Shown piece by piece: positions 9,288-20,660 of a DNA stretch of 64,000 bases. The notes under the pieces are model-generated. The model searched no databases. It saw nothing but the letters and a program-made list of their open reading frames with translations, and was not told where the DNA came from. A program made the translations under genes and the position numbers. The DNA is from Silvania confinis (GTDB taxonomy: Bacteria > Pseudomonadota > Gammaproteobacteria > Enterobacterales > Enterobacteriaceae). The stretch covers positions 62,001 to 126,000 of the forward strand of contig NZ_JAMGZJ010000075.1 of NCBI RefSeq assembly GCF_025564085.1, read 5' to 3'. Each line of letters starts with the position of its first letter. The first letter of the stretch is position 1.

Positions 9288-9365
9288 GCCGGGTGGCGGC
9301 TACGCCTTACCCGGCCTACCAAAAAGCCCCATCCCGTAGGCCCGGTAAGCGCAGCGCCACCGGGC
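9288..9365. repeat. REP/BIME element (two inverted REP units)
   Basis: One REP-like unit (GCCGGGTGGCGGCTACGCC.. to ..CCCGGCCTAC, about 9288-9319) is followed by a unit in the opposite orientation (GTAGGCCCGGTAAGCGCAGC.. to CCGGGC, 9336-9365). They lie between the convergent 3' ends of rlmB and the MHS transporter. This is the usual BIME position and may protect mRNA ends or bind gyrase/IHF. Confidence 0.85.
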
Positions 9366-9371
9366 AATTTG

Positions 9372-10661
9372 TCACTCTTCTAACGATCGCAAATGGTCGT
9401 CTTTATTCAGCGTCATCAGCGCCACGATACTCACTACTGCCGTTGCCATCACGTAATAGGCCGGAATATCCAGATTGCCCGTCTCTTTGATAAGCCCGGT
9501 AATGATCAATCCCGCGCAGCCCGAGAAAATCGCGTTCGACAGCGAGTAGGCCAGACCCAGCCCGGTATAACGCACCCGCGTCGGGAACATCTCCGACAGC
9601 ATCGCCGGTCCCGGACCTGCCAGCATTCCCACCAGACCGCCCGCAATCAGTACCACAATCGCTTTCACCGCCAGCGTGCTGGATTCTGCCTGCAACATTT
9701 TCAGCAGCGGCAGGGCGAGGATCAACAGCAGCGCGGCGGCAATAACCATCACCGTCCGGCGCCCGATGCGGTCACTCAGTATTCCTGACGGGATAATGGT
9801 CAGGGCAAAACCAATATTGGAGATCACCGCAATCAGCAGCGCTTGATTAAAACCGGTATGCAGCGCCGATTGCAGATAGGCGGGCATGATCACCAGATAG
9901 GTATACCCGGCTGCAGACCACACCATCACCCGACCGATGCCCATGACGATCGCTTTCAGGGTTGCCGACGTCTGCGCTTTCACCGCCACCGGTTTTGCCT
10001 GCTGCTTCACAAAGCTCGGCGTCTCTTCCATGCTCACCCGCAGCCACAGGGCCACGGCCCCCAGCGGCAGCGCAATAAAGAACGGAATACGCCAGCCCCA
10101 GTCATGCAGTGCCTCTGGCGTCAGCAACGCTGAGAGCAGCGCCACGATCCCTGCCCCGGCCAGCAGGCCCAGCGCCACGGTAAAGGACTGCCAGGCACCG
10201 TACAACCCGCGCTTGCCGCGCGGGGCGAACTCGGTCATCAGCGACACCGCGCCGCCGTATTCGCCGCCCGCGAACAGTCCCTGCAGGATCCGCAGGCCAG
10301 TAATGATAAGCGGTGCAGCAATGCCGATACTGGCATACACCGGCACCAGCCCAATCGCCGCCGTCGCCAGGGTCATCAGCACCAGCACAATAATCAACGT
10401 CGGTTTACGCCCGATCCGATCGCCGATCCGGCCAAAGACGATGGCACCCAGCGGCCGAAAGAAGAACGCGATGGCGAAGGAGGCGTAGGTGAGGATCAGG
10501 CTGGTCAGCCCCGCTTCACCGTCCAGCTGAAAAAAGTTTTTCGCAATGACGGTGGCCATAAAACCGTACACCGCAAACTCATACCATTCGATGAAGTTAC
10601 CAATCGAGCCTGCAATTAACGCGCGCTTATGGGCTTCTGGCGCAAGTTGAGTAGAGTGCAT
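9372..10661 (-). CDS. MHS-family (metabolite:H+ symporter) MFS transporter
   Basis: This is a 429-residue major-facilitator protein of the metabolite:H+ symporter subfamily (ProP, KgtP and ShiA relatives). It has about 12 membrane segments, IGNFIEWYEFAVYGFMA near the N-terminus (about 19-36), the loop-2/3 signature GRIGDRIGRK (77-86) and RILQGLFAGGEYGGA in helix 4/5. AGGGAG precedes the ATG. The substrate is not readable; dicarboxylates, shikimate-like acids or betaines are all plausible. It occupies the place where E. coli carries yjfI-yjfC, between rlmB and aidB. It is divergent from aidB and shares an upstream region with a strong CRP site. Confidence 0.9.
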   Translation of the reverse strand: MHSTQLAPEAHKRALIAGSIGNFIEWYEFAVYGFMATVIAKNFFQLDGEAGLTSLILTYASFAIAFFFRPLGAIVFGRIGDRIGRKPTLIIVLVLMTLATAAIGLVPVYASIGIAAPLIITGLRILQGLFAGGEYGGAVSLMTEFAPRGKRGLYGAWQSFTVALGLLAGAGIVALLSALLTPEALHDWGWRIPFFIALPLGAVALWLRVSMEETPSFVKQQAKPVAVKAQTSATLKAIVMGIGRVMVWSAAGYTYLVIMPAYLQSALHTGFNQALLIAVISNIGFALTIIPSGILSDRIGRRTVMVIAAALLLILALPLLKMLQAESSTLAVKAIVVLIAGGLVGMLAGPGPAMLSEMFPTRVRYTGLGLAYSLSNAIFSGCAGLIITGLIKETGNLDIPAYYVMATAVVSIVALMTLNKDDHLRSLEE

Positions 10662-10734
10662 CGTGATTCTCCCTGAGAAATGAGAATAAATTATTCACCA
10701 TAAGCTGACATGGAAATTAATTATTCTTAGGTTG

Positions 10735-10750
10735 TGTGAGCTGTTTCACG
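10735..10750. promoter_or_regulatory. CRP-type site between MHS transporter and aidB
   Basis: TGTGA-GCTGTT-TCACG matches the CRP consensus TGTGA-N6-TCACA at 9 of 10 arm positions. It is centred about 82 bp before the transporter start and 79 bp before the aidB start. An AT-rich -10-like stretch (GAATAAT on the minus strand, about 10688-10696) at class I distance favours control of the transporter. Control of aidB cannot be excluded. Confidence 0.7.
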
Positions 10751-10821
10751 CTTGCAGAGCGCAATACCTCCTTTCGTAGCGTCCATACTTACCTTCATTG
10801 CCATTGAAGGAGGGACACAAC

Positions 10822-12444
10822 ATGCACTGGCAAACGCATACGGTTTTCAATCAGCCTTTACCGCTGACTAACAGTAATCTTTTCCTCTCTGACCGCGCCC
10901 TGTGTGAAGCGATCCACCGTGAAGGCGCCGAATGGGACGCCGACCTGCTCGCCAGTATCGGCCAGCAGCTGGGTACCGCAGAATCACTGGAGTTAGGCAG
11001 GCTCGCCAACGTCAATCCGCCGGAACTGCTGCGCTATGATGCCAGCGGCACGCGGCTGGACGACGTGCGCTTTCACCCCGCGTGGCACCTGCTGATGCAG
11101 GGGCTGTGCGCCAACCGGGTGCACAACCTGGCGTGGGAAGAGGACGCGCGCAAAGGCTCGTTCGTGGCCCGGGCGGCGCGTTTTGTTCTGCATGCGCAGG
11201 TGGAGGCGGGCACGCTGTGCCCTGTCACCATGACCTTTGCCGCCACGCCGCTGCTGCAACAGGCGCTGCCGCGAGGCTTGCACGACTGGCTAACGCCGCT
11301 GCTCAGCGACCGGTATGACTCGCACCTGGCGCCAGGCAACCAAAAGCGCGGCCTGCTGATTGGAATGGGGATGACGGAAAAACAGGGTGGGTCAGATGTC
11401 CTTAGCAACACCACCCGGGCGGAGCGCTGCAGCGACGGCAGTTACCGGCTGGTGGGCCATAAATGGTTTTTATCGGTGCCGCAAAGCGATGCACATCTGG
11501 TGCTGGCGCAGGCAAAAGGTGGGCTGTCGTGCTTTTTCGTTCCGCGTTTTCTGCCCGACGGTCTGCGCAATGCCGTGCATCTGGAGCGGCTCAAGGACAA
11601 GCTGGGCAATCGTTCAAACGCCAGCAGCGAGGCCGAGTTTCTCGACGCCACCGGCTGGCTGCTGGGTGAAGAGGGCGAAGGCGTGCGCCAGATCCTTAAG
11701 ATGGGTGGATTAACCCGCTTTGACTGCGCCCTCGGCAGCCATGGTCAGATGCGCCGCGCACTCTCGGTGGCGCTGTATCACGCCCACCAGCGCCAGACCT
11801 TTGGCAAAAATCTTATCGATCAGCCGCTGATGCGCGACGTGCTGAGCCGGATGGCACTGCAGCTGGAGGGGCAAACCGCGCTGCTGTTCCGTCTGGCGCG
11901 AGCCTGGGATCGTCGTGCTGACGAACAGGAGGCTTTGTGGGCCCGGCTGTTTACCCCGGCGGCAAAGTTTGCCCTCTGCAAGGCCGGGATCCCGTTTGTC
12001 GCCGAGGCGATGGAGGTCCTCGGCGGGATCGGCTACTGCGAAGAGAGCGAACTGCCGCGGCTGTACCGCGAGATGCCGGTCAACAGTATCTGGGAGGGCT
12101 CGGGGAATATCATGGGGCTGGACGTGCTGCGGGTGCTGGCGAAGCAGCCCGCCGTTATTGAGATGCTGTTTGCAGATTTTGCCGAAGTGAAAGGGCAGGA
12201 CCGCCATTTCGATCGCAGCTGGCGACAGCTGCAGCAAAAACTGCGTAAGCCGCAGGAGGCACAGGGCAGGGAAATCGCCCGGCAGATTTATCTGCTGGGC
12301 GCGGGGGCGCAGATGCTGCGCCATACGTCGCCGCCGATGGCGCAGGCCTGGTGCCGTGAAATGCTCGACGCCCGTGGCGGTTCCCTGCTCAGCGCGCAGG
12401 TGCAGGACGACCTGCTGCTGCGCGCCACGGGCGGCGTAGCATGA
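10822..12444 (+). CDS. aidB: AidB, alkylation-response isovaleryl-CoA dehydrogenase-like flavoprotein
   Basis: This is a 540-residue FAD protein of the acyl-CoA dehydrogenase superfamily, very close to E. coli AidB along its length. Recognisable stretches include MTEKQGGSDV (about 182-191), the FAD/substrate segment GHKWFLSVPQSDAHLVLAQ, TRFDCALGSH and the late ALGGIGYCEESE-type region (here VLGGIGYCEES). AidB binds DNA through its C-terminal domain and is induced by the Ada adaptive response to alkylation. The start at 10822 has GGAGGG 7 nt upstream; an upstream in-frame ATG at 10798 lacks such a site. It converges with the downstream chemoreceptor, with only 3 nt between stops. Confidence 0.97.
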   Translation: MHWQTHTVFNQPLPLTNSNLFLSDRALCEAIHREGAEWDADLLASIGQQLGTAESLELGRLANVNPPELLRYDASGTRLDDVRFHPAWHLLMQGLCANRVHNLAWEEDARKGSFVARAARFVLHAQVEAGTLCPVTMTFAATPLLQQALPRGLHDWLTPLLSDRYDSHLAPGNQKRGLLIGMGMTEKQGGSDVLSNTTRAERCSDGSYRLVGHKWFLSVPQSDAHLVLAQAKGGLSCFFVPRFLPDGLRNAVHLERLKDKLGNRSNASSEAEFLDATGWLLGEEGEGVRQILKMGGLTRFDCALGSHGQMRRALSVALYHAHQRQTFGKNLIDQPLMRDVLSRMALQLEGQTALLFRLARAWDRRADEQEALWARLFTPAAKFALCKAGIPFVAEAMEVLGGIGYCEESELPRLYREMPVNSIWEGSGNIMGLDVLRVLAKQPAVIEMLFADFAEVKGQDRHFDRSWRQLQQKLRKPQEAQGREIARQIYLLGAGAQMLRHTSPPMAQAWCREMLDARGGSLLSAQVQDDLLLRATGGVA

Positions 12445-12447
12445 GTG

Positions 12448-14373
12448 TTACAGGCGGAACAGGCTGACCAGATCGGTCAGGTGCGATCCTTTCCCCCGCA
12501 GGGTCTGCGCCGTCTCTTCGCTGCGTGAAACGCGGTCAGCGTTGATATGTGACGCTTCACCGATATGCGCCATTGCCAGATTAACCTGACCGATGCCTGC
12601 CGACTGTTCGCGGGAAGCGTGGTTAATCTCCGTGACCAACTGGTTGATATTGTCGATGTGCGCGGTAATGCTTTCCATCGCCTGACGGGTCTGCTCCGAC
12701 AGGGCGTGGCCCTCACTCACTTTACTGAGCGTATCGCCAATCAGCTGTTCAATCTCTTTCACCGCGTTGGCGCTGCGCGCGGCCAGGGCGCGGACTTCCT
12801 GCGCCACCACGGCGAAGCCCTTACCGTGCTCACCTGCCCGGGCGGCCTCAACGGCGGCGTTCAGTGCCAGAATATTGGTCTGGAAAGCGATCCCCTCAAT
12901 CACCCGCGTGATGGCTTCGATACGTTTCGATGCTTCGCGAATATCATCCATGGTCGAGACTGCATTACTGACGGTCTCCCCGCCCTGATGTACCGCCCGG
13001 GAGGTTTCACCTACCAGCTGCTGGGTCTGCTCCATATTGGCCGCATTCTGCTGCACGGTGGCCGCCAGTTGTTCCATGCTGGCGGAGGTCTCTTCCACGC
13101 TGCTGGCCTGCTTGTTGATCTGCGCAGAGATCTCGCCGGTATCCGCCGCCAGAGCGTTGGTTCCCAGATGGATATCTCCCGCCGCTTCTCGCACCTGCAG
13201 CACGATTTTTTGCAGTCCGCCACCAATACCGTTGATGGCATTGATCAGCTGGCCAACCTCATCCTGACGGCTGGCTGGAAGGGTGGCGCGCAGATCGCCT
13301 GAAGCATACTGTTGAGCAAGACCAATCACGTCGCGCAGCGGGCGTGTCAGCCAGCGGCGGATAATAAACACGAACAGCATGGCGAAAAGTGCAGACAGCA
13401 CCACGCCGGCCAGCAGGAAGCGATCGCGCAGGCTGGTCACGTCGGCCAGCAGTACGGTTTTATCCACCTGGCCCACAATCGTCCAGTTCCATCCCGGAAG
13501 CGGGGTCCAGGCCATAATCAGCGTGCGGCCATCGGCGCTCTGGCGCTCCAGCGTGCCGGGACGATCGCCCAGCAGTTGCTGCTGAACAGCGTTCTCCCAT
13601 TTCGGTAATTGCCCCTCTTCTGCGCTGTGGAACAGGTACTGGCCGTGATTTTTGCCATTACTGCGATCCAGCACGAAGAAACGGCCACTCTCGCCCAGAC
13701 GGCGGCCGAGGATCTTCTCGCGCATGACGTTCCATGAGTGGGTAATGTCGACCCCAACGAAAATAATGGCGATCACCTGTCCGCCCGCGTCTTTTACCGG
13801 TTGGTACTGGGTGATGTAGCGTTTGCCGAACAGCAGAGCGAGGCCGCGATACACCTCGCCTTTGGTGACCATCGCCCAGGCCGGGCTGGCATGATCCAGT
13901 ACCGTACCGATGGCCCGGTCACCGTTCTCTTTACGCAGCGAGGTTGCCACGCGGACAAAGTCGTCGCCGCTGCGGACAAACAGCGTCGAGATAGCGCCGG
14001 TGCGATTCAGAAAATCATCGGGCGTGGTGTTGTTCTCATGGAGTTCCGTATCGTTGCCTTTCAGCAACGGGACGGTCTGACCGTTGATGGTGCGGGTCTG
14101 ACTGGCATCAAGGTTCAGCGGCTGCGGCAAAAAGGTGGTAAACAGGCGGGTATAGCTCTCCACCTCTTCGGTGAGGCTGGTATCGAACATCTGCACCATG
14201 TCCACTACGCCGGTAGACTGATTATGCAGATCTTCTATGGCCAGTGATTCGAGTTTTTGACTGGTGTTATAGCTCAGAAGAAAAGTGAACAGCAGAAAGA
14301 GTGTAGCCACACTCAAGCCGGTAAGCAGCGATAGCTTAGTGCCCAGACCTGCACGGCGAAAAAAATTGATCAT
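12448..14373 (-). CDS. Methyl-accepting chemotaxis protein, large periplasmic Cache-type sensor
   Basis: This is a 641-residue chemoreceptor. TM1 is at about 12-34, a large periplasmic Cache-like domain spans about 40-310 (with [26 protein letters not shown] typical of Cache folds), TM2 is at about 312-336, then HAMP and an MA signalling domain. The conserved hairpin tip is [20 protein letters not shown] (about 490-510). Methylation-type [10 protein letters not shown] heptads are present. It ends in LVSLFRL without an NWETF tether, so it probably relies on another receptor for efficient CheR/CheB adaptation. No ligand can be inferred. Its upstream region carries a sigma-28-type promoter. The gene is not part of this locus in E. 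coli K-12. Confidence 0.95.
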   Translation of the reverse strand: MINFFRRAGLGTKLSLLTGLSVATLFLLFTFLLSYNTSQKLESLAIEDLHNQSTGVVDMVQMFDTSLTEEVESYTRLFTTFLPQPLNLDASQTRTINGQTVPLLKGNDTELHENNTTPDDFLNRTGAISTLFVRSGDDFVRVATSLRKENGDRAIGTVLDHASPAWAMVTKGEVYRGLALLFGKRYITQYQPVKDAGGQVIAIIFVGVDITHSWNVMREKILGRRLGESGRFFVLDRSNGKNHGQYLFHSAEEGQLPKWENAVQQQLLGDRPGTLERQSADGRTLIMAWTPLPGWNWTIVGQVDKTVLLADVTSLRDRFLLAGVVLSALFAMLFVFIIRRWLTRPLRDVIGLAQQYASGDLRATLPASRQDEVGQLINAINGIGGGLQKIVLQVREAAGDIHLGTNALAADTGEISAQINKQASSVEETSASMEQLAATVQQNAANMEQTQQLVGETSRAVHQGGETVSNAVSTMDDIREASKRIEAITRVIEGIAFQTNILALNAAVEAARAGEHGKGFAVVAQEVRALAARSANAVKEIEQLIGDTLSKVSEGHALSEQTRQAMESITAHIDNINQLVTEINHASREQSAGIGQVNLAMAHIGEASHINADRVSRSEETAQTLRGKGSHLTDLVSLFRL

Positions 14374-14404
14374 AAATTGCTCATTGCTAAAAAGGTATCG
14401 CTTT

Positions 14405-14431
14405 TCAACGGCAGAGCGGGGATAACATTTA
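14405..14431 (-). promoter_or_regulatory. Sigma-28 (FliA) type promoter of the Cache chemoreceptor
   Basis: On the minus strand TAAATGTT (14431-14424), an 11-nt spacer and GCCGTTGA (14412-14405) match the FliA consensus TAAAGTTT-N11-GCCGATAA, with 6 of 8 in each box and the strict TAAA-N15-GCCG core. It lies 32 nt before the start codon. A 6-bp inverted repeat TGTAAC-N5-GTTACA (14441-14457) lies just upstream. Confidence 0.75.
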
Positions 14432-14505
14432 TTGAGTTTATGTAACTAAATGTTACAAAAAGGTCGCAGGGTAGTAATGACAAGGATAATGGAATTGTAA
14501 ATATT

Positions 14506-14534
14506 AAAAAGCCACTATTATTGAGTGGCTTTTT
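14506..14534. terminator. Bidirectional intrinsic terminator
   Basis: AAAAAGCCACT (14506-14516) and AGTGGCTTTTT (14524-14534) form a perfect stem-loop with flanking A and T runs. It lies 11 nt past the yjfN stop and separates the yjfN transcript from the chemoreceptor promoter. Confidence 0.92.
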
Positions 14535-14545
14535 ATCGTTGCTTT

Positions 14546-14821
14546 TCAGGCATAAAGTATGGCTTGTACCCGCCAGCGATCAACATGGCTGTCTTCCTGC
14601 ATTTTAATGATGCGATACCACGAGGCACCTTGCTCGTCAGCTTTAAGCGCAATCATGCGCTCAACATCTTGCGGACTCCCTGAGATATCACTCACGGAAA
14701 TCAGTCCAATTTCATTTAAACCTGTTACGCAATCCGCGCTGGCAAATTCGGCTGACTGCGCGGCCGTACTCACCAGACCGGCCGAGAGTAACAGTGAGGT
14801 CAAAGCAAGAGATCGTTTCAT
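14546..14821 (-). CDS. yjfN: YjfN, small DUF1471 periplasmic protein
   Basis: This is a 91-residue secreted protein of the DUF1471/YhcN family. Its signal peptide is MKRSLALTSLLLSAGLVSTA-, followed by SAEFASADCVTGLNEIG, nearly identical to E. coli YjfN, and the usual C-terminal WYRI..QAILYA motif. The start at 14821 has GGAG at 7 nt and gives exactly the E. coli length; upstream ATGs (14872, 14833) would hide the signal sequence. In E. coli YjfN has been linked to DegP protease activation. It lies downstream of bsmA on the same strand with 148 nt between them. Confidence 0.93.
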   Translation of the reverse strand: MKRSLALTSLLLSAGLVSTAAQSAEFASADCVTGLNEIGLISVSDISGSPQDVERMIALKADEQGASWYRIIKMQEDSHVDRWRVQAILYA

Positions 14822-14969
14822 CGTCAGCTCCATTTTACGTGTCCCCGGTATCCGCCGGGCAATCCTTCGCAAATAAACTCACTTCCATTGTCATAGGCAC
14901 GGAGTTTATTGTGGACAGGAAAACGTCTATGGACGCAAAGCAGTGTAAATATCGTTTAAATACCGGTCA

Positions 14970-15299
14970 TTACTTCCGGTATAAAATGGCCTGCGAGTAC
15001 CATTGTCCCGTCACGATAGTTTCATCGACGAGGATAATGACGTAGTAATCTGCTTTTGCGGCGACGGCTTTTGCTTTAATGGCATCTTCCACATCGTCCG
15101 GGGAGCCACGCTCAAGTGCGGTGACCGTGCCCATTCGCTGTAATCCTTCCGTTTGATTACGACGAATCTCTTGTGGATGATCGGCGACCGCTGGTGCGGG
15201 TTGCGGCGTACCTTGCAGTGCGCTACATCCGCCTAACAGCAGCATCAGCATTAAAGCAGCAAACCTTCGCATAACCCAATCTCGTTTCCTGATAGCCAT
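14970..15299 (-). CDS. bsmA: BsmA (YjfO), DUF1471 lipoprotein of biofilm/peroxide stress
   Basis: This is a 109-residue predicted outer-membrane lipoprotein. The signal ends in the lipobox LGGC (the cysteine follows MLMLLLGG), then SALQGTPQPAP and the DUF1471 core ending in ADYYVIILVDETIVTGQWYSQAILYRK. It is strongly similar to E. coli BsmA, reported to affect biofilm under stress. The start at 15299 reproduces the E. coli length. A second ATG at 15272 is possible but has no better ribosome site. The gene is divergent from yjfP. Confidence 0.94.
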   Translation of the reverse strand: MAIRKRDWVMRRFAALMLMLLLGGCSALQGTPQPAPAVADHPQEIRRNQTEGLQRMGTVTALERGSPDDVEDAIKAKAVAAKADYYVIILVDETIVTGQWYSQAILYRK

Positions 15300-15437
15300 A
15301 GTGTAGATCTCTGTTAATTTGATTTTGGGGGAATGTTCCCAAACTGTTATCTGTGGCGTAATTTTCGAATGAAAATTTGGCGAAAGCGTAAGCCAGTTCT
15401 CAACATTATGAATCACCCATTAGCATGAGGCTCAACA

Positions 15438-16169
15438 ATGATTGAACTCGAAATACGACAGTTTGGCGATCGTGAGATTGTACACGCCGTTCCGGCAGGA
15501 AGGGGGGCTCATCCCCTGCCGGTTGTTATCTTTTATCATGGGTTTACCTCCTCTAAGCTGGTTTACAGCTATTTTGCGGTCGCCCTCGCGCAGGCCGGTT
15601 TTCGGGTGGTGATGCCGGACGCCCCGGATCACGGTGCGCGTTTTACGGGGGATGAACAGGCGCGGCTCGGGCAGTTCTGGCCGATTCTGCACGGCAACCT
15701 CACTGAATTTGCCGGGCTACGGGATGCGTTGTATCAGGCCGGACTGGTGCAGGACGAGCGCCTGGCGGTGGCCGGAGCGTCGATGGGGGGCATGACTGCG
15801 CTGGGGATCATGGCGCGTCACCCGGAGGTGACATGCGTGGCGAGCCTGATGGGCTCCGGCTATTTTACCACCCTGGCCCGTACGCTGTTTCCACCGCAGC
15901 AGCCTGAGGCGTTCGACACAGCCGTTGCTCCGCTTGCCGACTGGGACGTGACCACGGCGCTGCCGCGACTGGGCGATCGTCCGCTGCTGCTCTGGCACGG
16001 TGAAGAGGATGACGTGGTGCCTGCCGCAGAGACGTTCCGTTTACAGCAGGCGTTGCAGCGAGAAGGGCTGGATAACCAGCTAACCTGTTTATGGGAAGCG
16101 GGGGTGAAGCATCGCATCACGCCGACCGCCCTGGATGCCACGGTGGCGTTTTTCCGCCAGCATCTCTAA
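15438..16169 (+). CDS. yjfP: YjfP, alpha/beta-hydrolase esterase
   Basis: This is a 243-residue alpha/beta-hydrolase. It has the oxyanion segment FYHGFTSSK (about 32-40), the nucleophile elbow GASMGG (Ser115), an acid in HGEEDD (about 196-201) and a late His (VKHRITP). It matches E. coli YjfP, which has carboxylesterase activity on short acyl esters in vitro. GAGG precedes the ATG at 15438. Its stop overlaps the convergent ulaR stop by 4 nt, as in the E. coli arrangement. Confidence 0.93.
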   Translation: MIELEIRQFGDREIVHAVPAGRGAHPLPVVIFYHGFTSSKLVYSYFAVALAQAGFRVVMPDAPDHGARFTGDEQARLGQFWPILHGNLTEFAGLRDALYQAGLVQDERLAVAGASMGGMTALGIMARHPEVTCVASLMGSGYFTTLARTLFPPQQPEAFDTAVAPLADWDVTTALPRLGDRPLLLWHGEEDDVVPAAETFRLQQALQREGLDNQLTCLWEAGVKHRITPTALDATVAFFRQHL

Positions 16170-16921
16170 ACGCGCAGGATAGTCACTCCCTGATCTTCCA
16201 GTTTCTGGAGGATCTGGGGATTGGCGCTTTTACCGGTGATAACCAGGTCTATCTGCTCGGCGCGGCTGAACAACATCCCGGCGCGCTCACCGACCTTGCT
16301 GCTGTCGACCAGCACCACCAGCTTGCCGACCACGTTCAGCATGTTCTGCTCGGCCATCGCTGTCAGCATATCAGTCTTATACAGTCCCTCGGCGGTTAGC
16401 CCTTTACCGCTGGTAAACATCCAGTGTCCGGCATACAGCGTGTTCTCGCTGTCCTGCGGACTTAAGGTAATGGACTGGCTCTTGTTGTACTGCCCCCCCA
16501 TGATCACCACGCTCTCGTGCTCCTGATCGATCAGGTAATTAGCCAGCGGCAGGTAGTTAGTGATGATCTGCACCGGCTTGCCGCACATCTCGCGGCCCAG
16601 TAGAAATGCGGTTGAGCCGCAGTTGATCACCACGCTTTCGCCCGGATTGACCAGCTGCGATGCCGCCCGGGCAATACGTACTTTCTCGTCGTGATTCTGT
16701 GCCTGGTGAATATTCATCGGCGACCAGCGCGGACGCTGCTGGCTGATGCCTTCTGCACCGTTGCGCACTTTTTTCAGTTTGCCGCTTTCATCCAGCTTGT
16801 TGATATCCCGGCGTGCGGTGGCGGGTGAAACGCCCAGTCTGGCAATTACCTGTTCGACGGTAACAAAGCCCGTCTGTGCCAGGAGTTCCAGTAATATTTG
16901 GTGTCGCTGTGCTTCTGTCAT
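16166..16921 (-). CDS. ulaR: UlaR, DeoR-family repressor of the L-ascorbate regulon
   Basis: This is a 251-residue DeoR-family repressor. The N-terminal winged HTH (about 4-55, with [26 protein letters not shown]) is followed by a sugar-phosphate-isomerase-like ligand domain (about 75-230, with the typical [13 protein letters not shown] segment). E. coli UlaR represses ulaG and ulaABCDEF and is released by L-ascorbate-6-phosphate. It is encoded separately from ulaG, with 109 nt and a terminator between them. Candidate operator repeats lie in the ulaG-ulaA gap. Confidence 0.97.
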   Translation of the reverse strand: MTEAQRHQILLELLAQTGFVTVEQVIARLGVSPATARRDINKLDESGKLKKVRNGAEGISQQRPRWSPMNIHQAQNHDEKVRIARAASQLVNPGESVVINCGSTAFLLGREMCGKPVQIITNYLPLANYLIDQEHESVVIMGGQYNKSQSITLSPQDSENTLYAGHWMFTSGKGLTAEGLYKTDMLTAMAEQNMLNVVGKLVVLVDSSKVGERAGMLFSRAEQIDLVITGKSANPQILQKLEDQGVTILRV

Positions 16922-16994
16922 GAGCTATTCCGAAATAAATTGATTTCAAAAGATGATATTTGAAATAGCCTGAAAATACTAAGCAAAAGATGGA

Positions 16995-17019
16995 ATCGCC
17001 GGGCAGGTTGCCCGGCGAT
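16995..17019 (-). terminator. Terminator after ulaG
   Basis: ATCGCCGGGCA (16995-17005) and TGCCCGGCGAT (17009-17019) form a perfect 11-bp stem with a 3-nt loop. On the minus strand it is followed by a T-rich stretch (TCCATCTTTTGC). It lies 12 nt past the ulaG stop and separates ulaG from ulaR. Confidence 0.85.
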
Positions 17020-17030
17020 GGTATGAAGAA

Positions 17031-18095
17031 TTACAGGAACGATTTGAAAGGTAAATCCGGTTCAATCGTAAAGCAGTCGTCAAAACCGCGCGGATAATGA
17101 TACTCAAAATTATCCTTATCCAGCGGCCAGGTAAATTTGCCACCCACCTGCCAGATAAACGGCTTAAAGCCATATTTCAGGCGGTCTTTTTTCATCTCCC
17201 ACAGCACGCGGATTTCCTGCGGATCGGCCTGGAAATTCGACCAGATATCATGGTGGAACGGGATCACTACTTTCGTGTTCAACGCTTCCGCCATGCGCAG
17301 CATATCGGCGCTGGTCATTTTATCGGTGATGCCGCGTGGGTTCTCACCATATGAGCCCAGCGCCACGTCGATATGATGCTCATTGCCGTGTTTTGCATAG
17401 TAGTTGGAGTAGTGAGAATCGCCGCTGTGGTACAGCGTACCGCCGGGAGTGTTGAACAGGTAGTTCACCGCGCGCTGGTCCATGCCGTCCGGCAGAATGC
17501 CTGCCGCTTTCTGATCCGCAGGAAGGGTGATCAGTGCGGTGCGGTCAAAGGCATCCAGGGCATGAATTTCAATGTCTTTGATTTTCACCACATCGCCCGG
17601 TTTCATCACGATGCAGCGTTCTTTCGGCACACCCCAGCCGATCCATAAATCAACACAGGTCTGCGGGCCGATAAATGGCACGTCGTCAGGGCAGTTTTGC
17701 ATGACCGCTGCGGCGACATTTACATCAATATGGTCGTTATGGTCATGTGTCGACAGCACGGCATCGATCTGGCGAATGGCAAAAGGATCAAGTACAAACG
17801 GGGTGGTGCGCAGGTTAGGCTGCAGCTTTTGAACGCCCGCCATGCGCTGCATCTGGTGCCCTGCTTTCATCAATGGGTTGCCGTGGCTTTGCTTGCCCGT
17901 CCCGCACCAAAAATCGACGCAAATATTCGCGTTGCCTTCTGATTTCAGCCAAATCCCCGTACAGCCCAGCCACCACATGGCAAAGGTGCCTGCAGCGACC
18001 TGCTCCTGTTCAATCTCTTCATTCAGCCAGCTGCCCCACTCCGGGAACGTGCTCAGGACCCATGATTCACGGGTGATGGTGTTCACTTTACTCAT
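17031..18095 (-). CDS. ulaG: UlaG, L-ascorbate-6-phosphate lactonase
   Basis: This is a 354-residue metallo-beta-lactamase-fold lactonase that opens L-ascorbate-6-phosphate to 3-keto-L-gulonate-6-phosphate in the cytosol. The metal motif HDHNDH (residues 117-122) and later ligands in GDSHYSNYY and FHHDIW are clear. It is nearly identical to E. coli UlaG, and the start at 18095 (MSKVNTIT) gives the family length; ATG 18119 adds eight residues absent from homologues. It is divergent from ulaA across a 357-nt regulatory gap. Confidence 0.98.
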   Translation of the reverse strand: MSKVNTITRESWVLSTFPEWGSWLNEEIEQEQVAAGTFAMWWLGCTGIWLKSEGNANICVDFWCGTGKQSHGNPLMKAGHQMQRMAGVQKLQPNLRTTPFVLDPFAIRQIDAVLSTHDHNDHIDVNVAAAVMQNCPDDVPFIGPQTCVDLWIGWGVPKERCIVMKPGDVVKIKDIEIHALDAFDRTALITLPADQKAAGILPDGMDQRAVNYLFNTPGGTLYHSGDSHYSNYYAKHGNEHHIDVALGSYGENPRGITDKMTSADMLRMAEALNTKVVIPFHHDIWSNFQADPQEIRVLWEMKKDRLKYGFKPFIWQVGGKFTWPLDKDNFEYHYPRGFDDCFTIEPDLPFKSFL

Positions 18096-19850
<1,755 letters not shown>

Positions 19851-19865
19851 TAAGGAGTTCTGATT

Positions 19866-20171
19866 ATGACCGTACGTATTCTGGCTGTATGTGGCAACGG
19901 GCAAGGCAGCTCCATGATCATGAAAATGAAAGTGGATCAGTTCCTGACCGAGCAAGGTGTTAATCACACGGTAAACAGCTGCGCCGTCGGGGAGTACAAA
20001 AGCGAGCTCAGTGGGGCAGACGTGATCATAGCCTCGACCCACATCGCCGGCGAAATCACGGTGTCAGGCAATAAATACGTGGTGGGCGTACGCAATATGC
20101 TCTCTCCGGCAGATTTTGGCCCAAAACTGATGGAAGTGATCAACGCGCACTTTCCGACAGATGTGAAATAA
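19866..20171 (+). CDS. ulaB: UlaB, L-ascorbate PTS component EIIB
   Basis: This is a 101-residue cytosolic EIIB. The phosphorylated cysteine is Cys9 in the P-loop CGNGQGSS (9-16). It accepts phosphate from UlaC and passes it to ascorbate at UlaA. AAGGAG lies before the ATG. Length and sequence match E. coli UlaB. Confidence 0.97.
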   Translation: MTVRILAVCGNGQGSSMIMKMKVDQFLTEQGVNHTVNSCAVGEYKSELSGADVIIASTHIAGEITVSGNKYVVGVRNMLSPADFGPKLMEVINAHFPTDVK

Positions 20172-20180
20172 GGGAGCGCC

Positions 20181-20648
20181 ATGAAATTACGTGATTCACT
20201 GGCCCAGAACCACTCCATCAAGCTGCAGGCAGACGCCAGCAGCTGGCAGGAAGCGGTAAAAATCGGTGTCGACTTACTGGTTGCGGCCGATGTGGTCGAA
20301 CCCCGTTATTACCAGGCCATCCTCGATGGCGTTGAGCAGTTTGGCCCGTACTTTGTGATTGCCCCGGGGCTGGCGATGCCGCACGGCCGCCCGGAAGAGG
20401 GCGTTAAAAAAACCGGTTTTGCGCTGGTGACGCTAAAAACGCCGCAGGTGTTTAACCACGACGACAATGACCCGGTCGATATCCTGATCACCATGGCGGC
20501 GGTTGATGCCAATACCCATCAGGAAGTGGGGATCATGCAGATCGTCAATCTGTTCGAAGATGAAGCCAATTTTGACCGTTTACGTGCCTGCCGCAGCGAG
20601 CAGGACGTGTTGGATTTAATCGACCGCGCCAATGCGGTGGCAGTTTAA
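20181..20648 (+). CDS. ulaC: UlaC, L-ascorbate PTS component EIIA
   Basis: This is a 155-residue EIIA of the mannitol/fructose-type fold. The active-site histidine is His68 in [12 protein letters not shown], and the conserved VLITMAAVD segment follows. It takes phosphate from HPr and passes it to UlaB. GGGAG precedes the ATG, and it is followed by ulaD after 12 nt. Confidence 0.97.
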   Translation: MKLRDSLAQNHSIKLQADASSWQEAVKIGVDLLVAADVVEPRYYQAILDGVEQFGPYFVIAPGLAMPHGRPEEGVKKTGFALVTLKTPQVFNHDDNDPVDILITMAAVDANTHQEVGIMQIVNLFEDEANFDRLRACRSEQDVLDLIDRANAVAV

Positions 20649-20660
20649 GAGGGAATGAAT

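Noticed and set aside
14441-14457. TyrR-like box TGTAAC-N5-GTTACA
   Set aside because: TyrR boxes use TGTAAA-N6-TTTACA; the arm base and the spacing both differ. It is kept only as an unexplained short inverted repeat.
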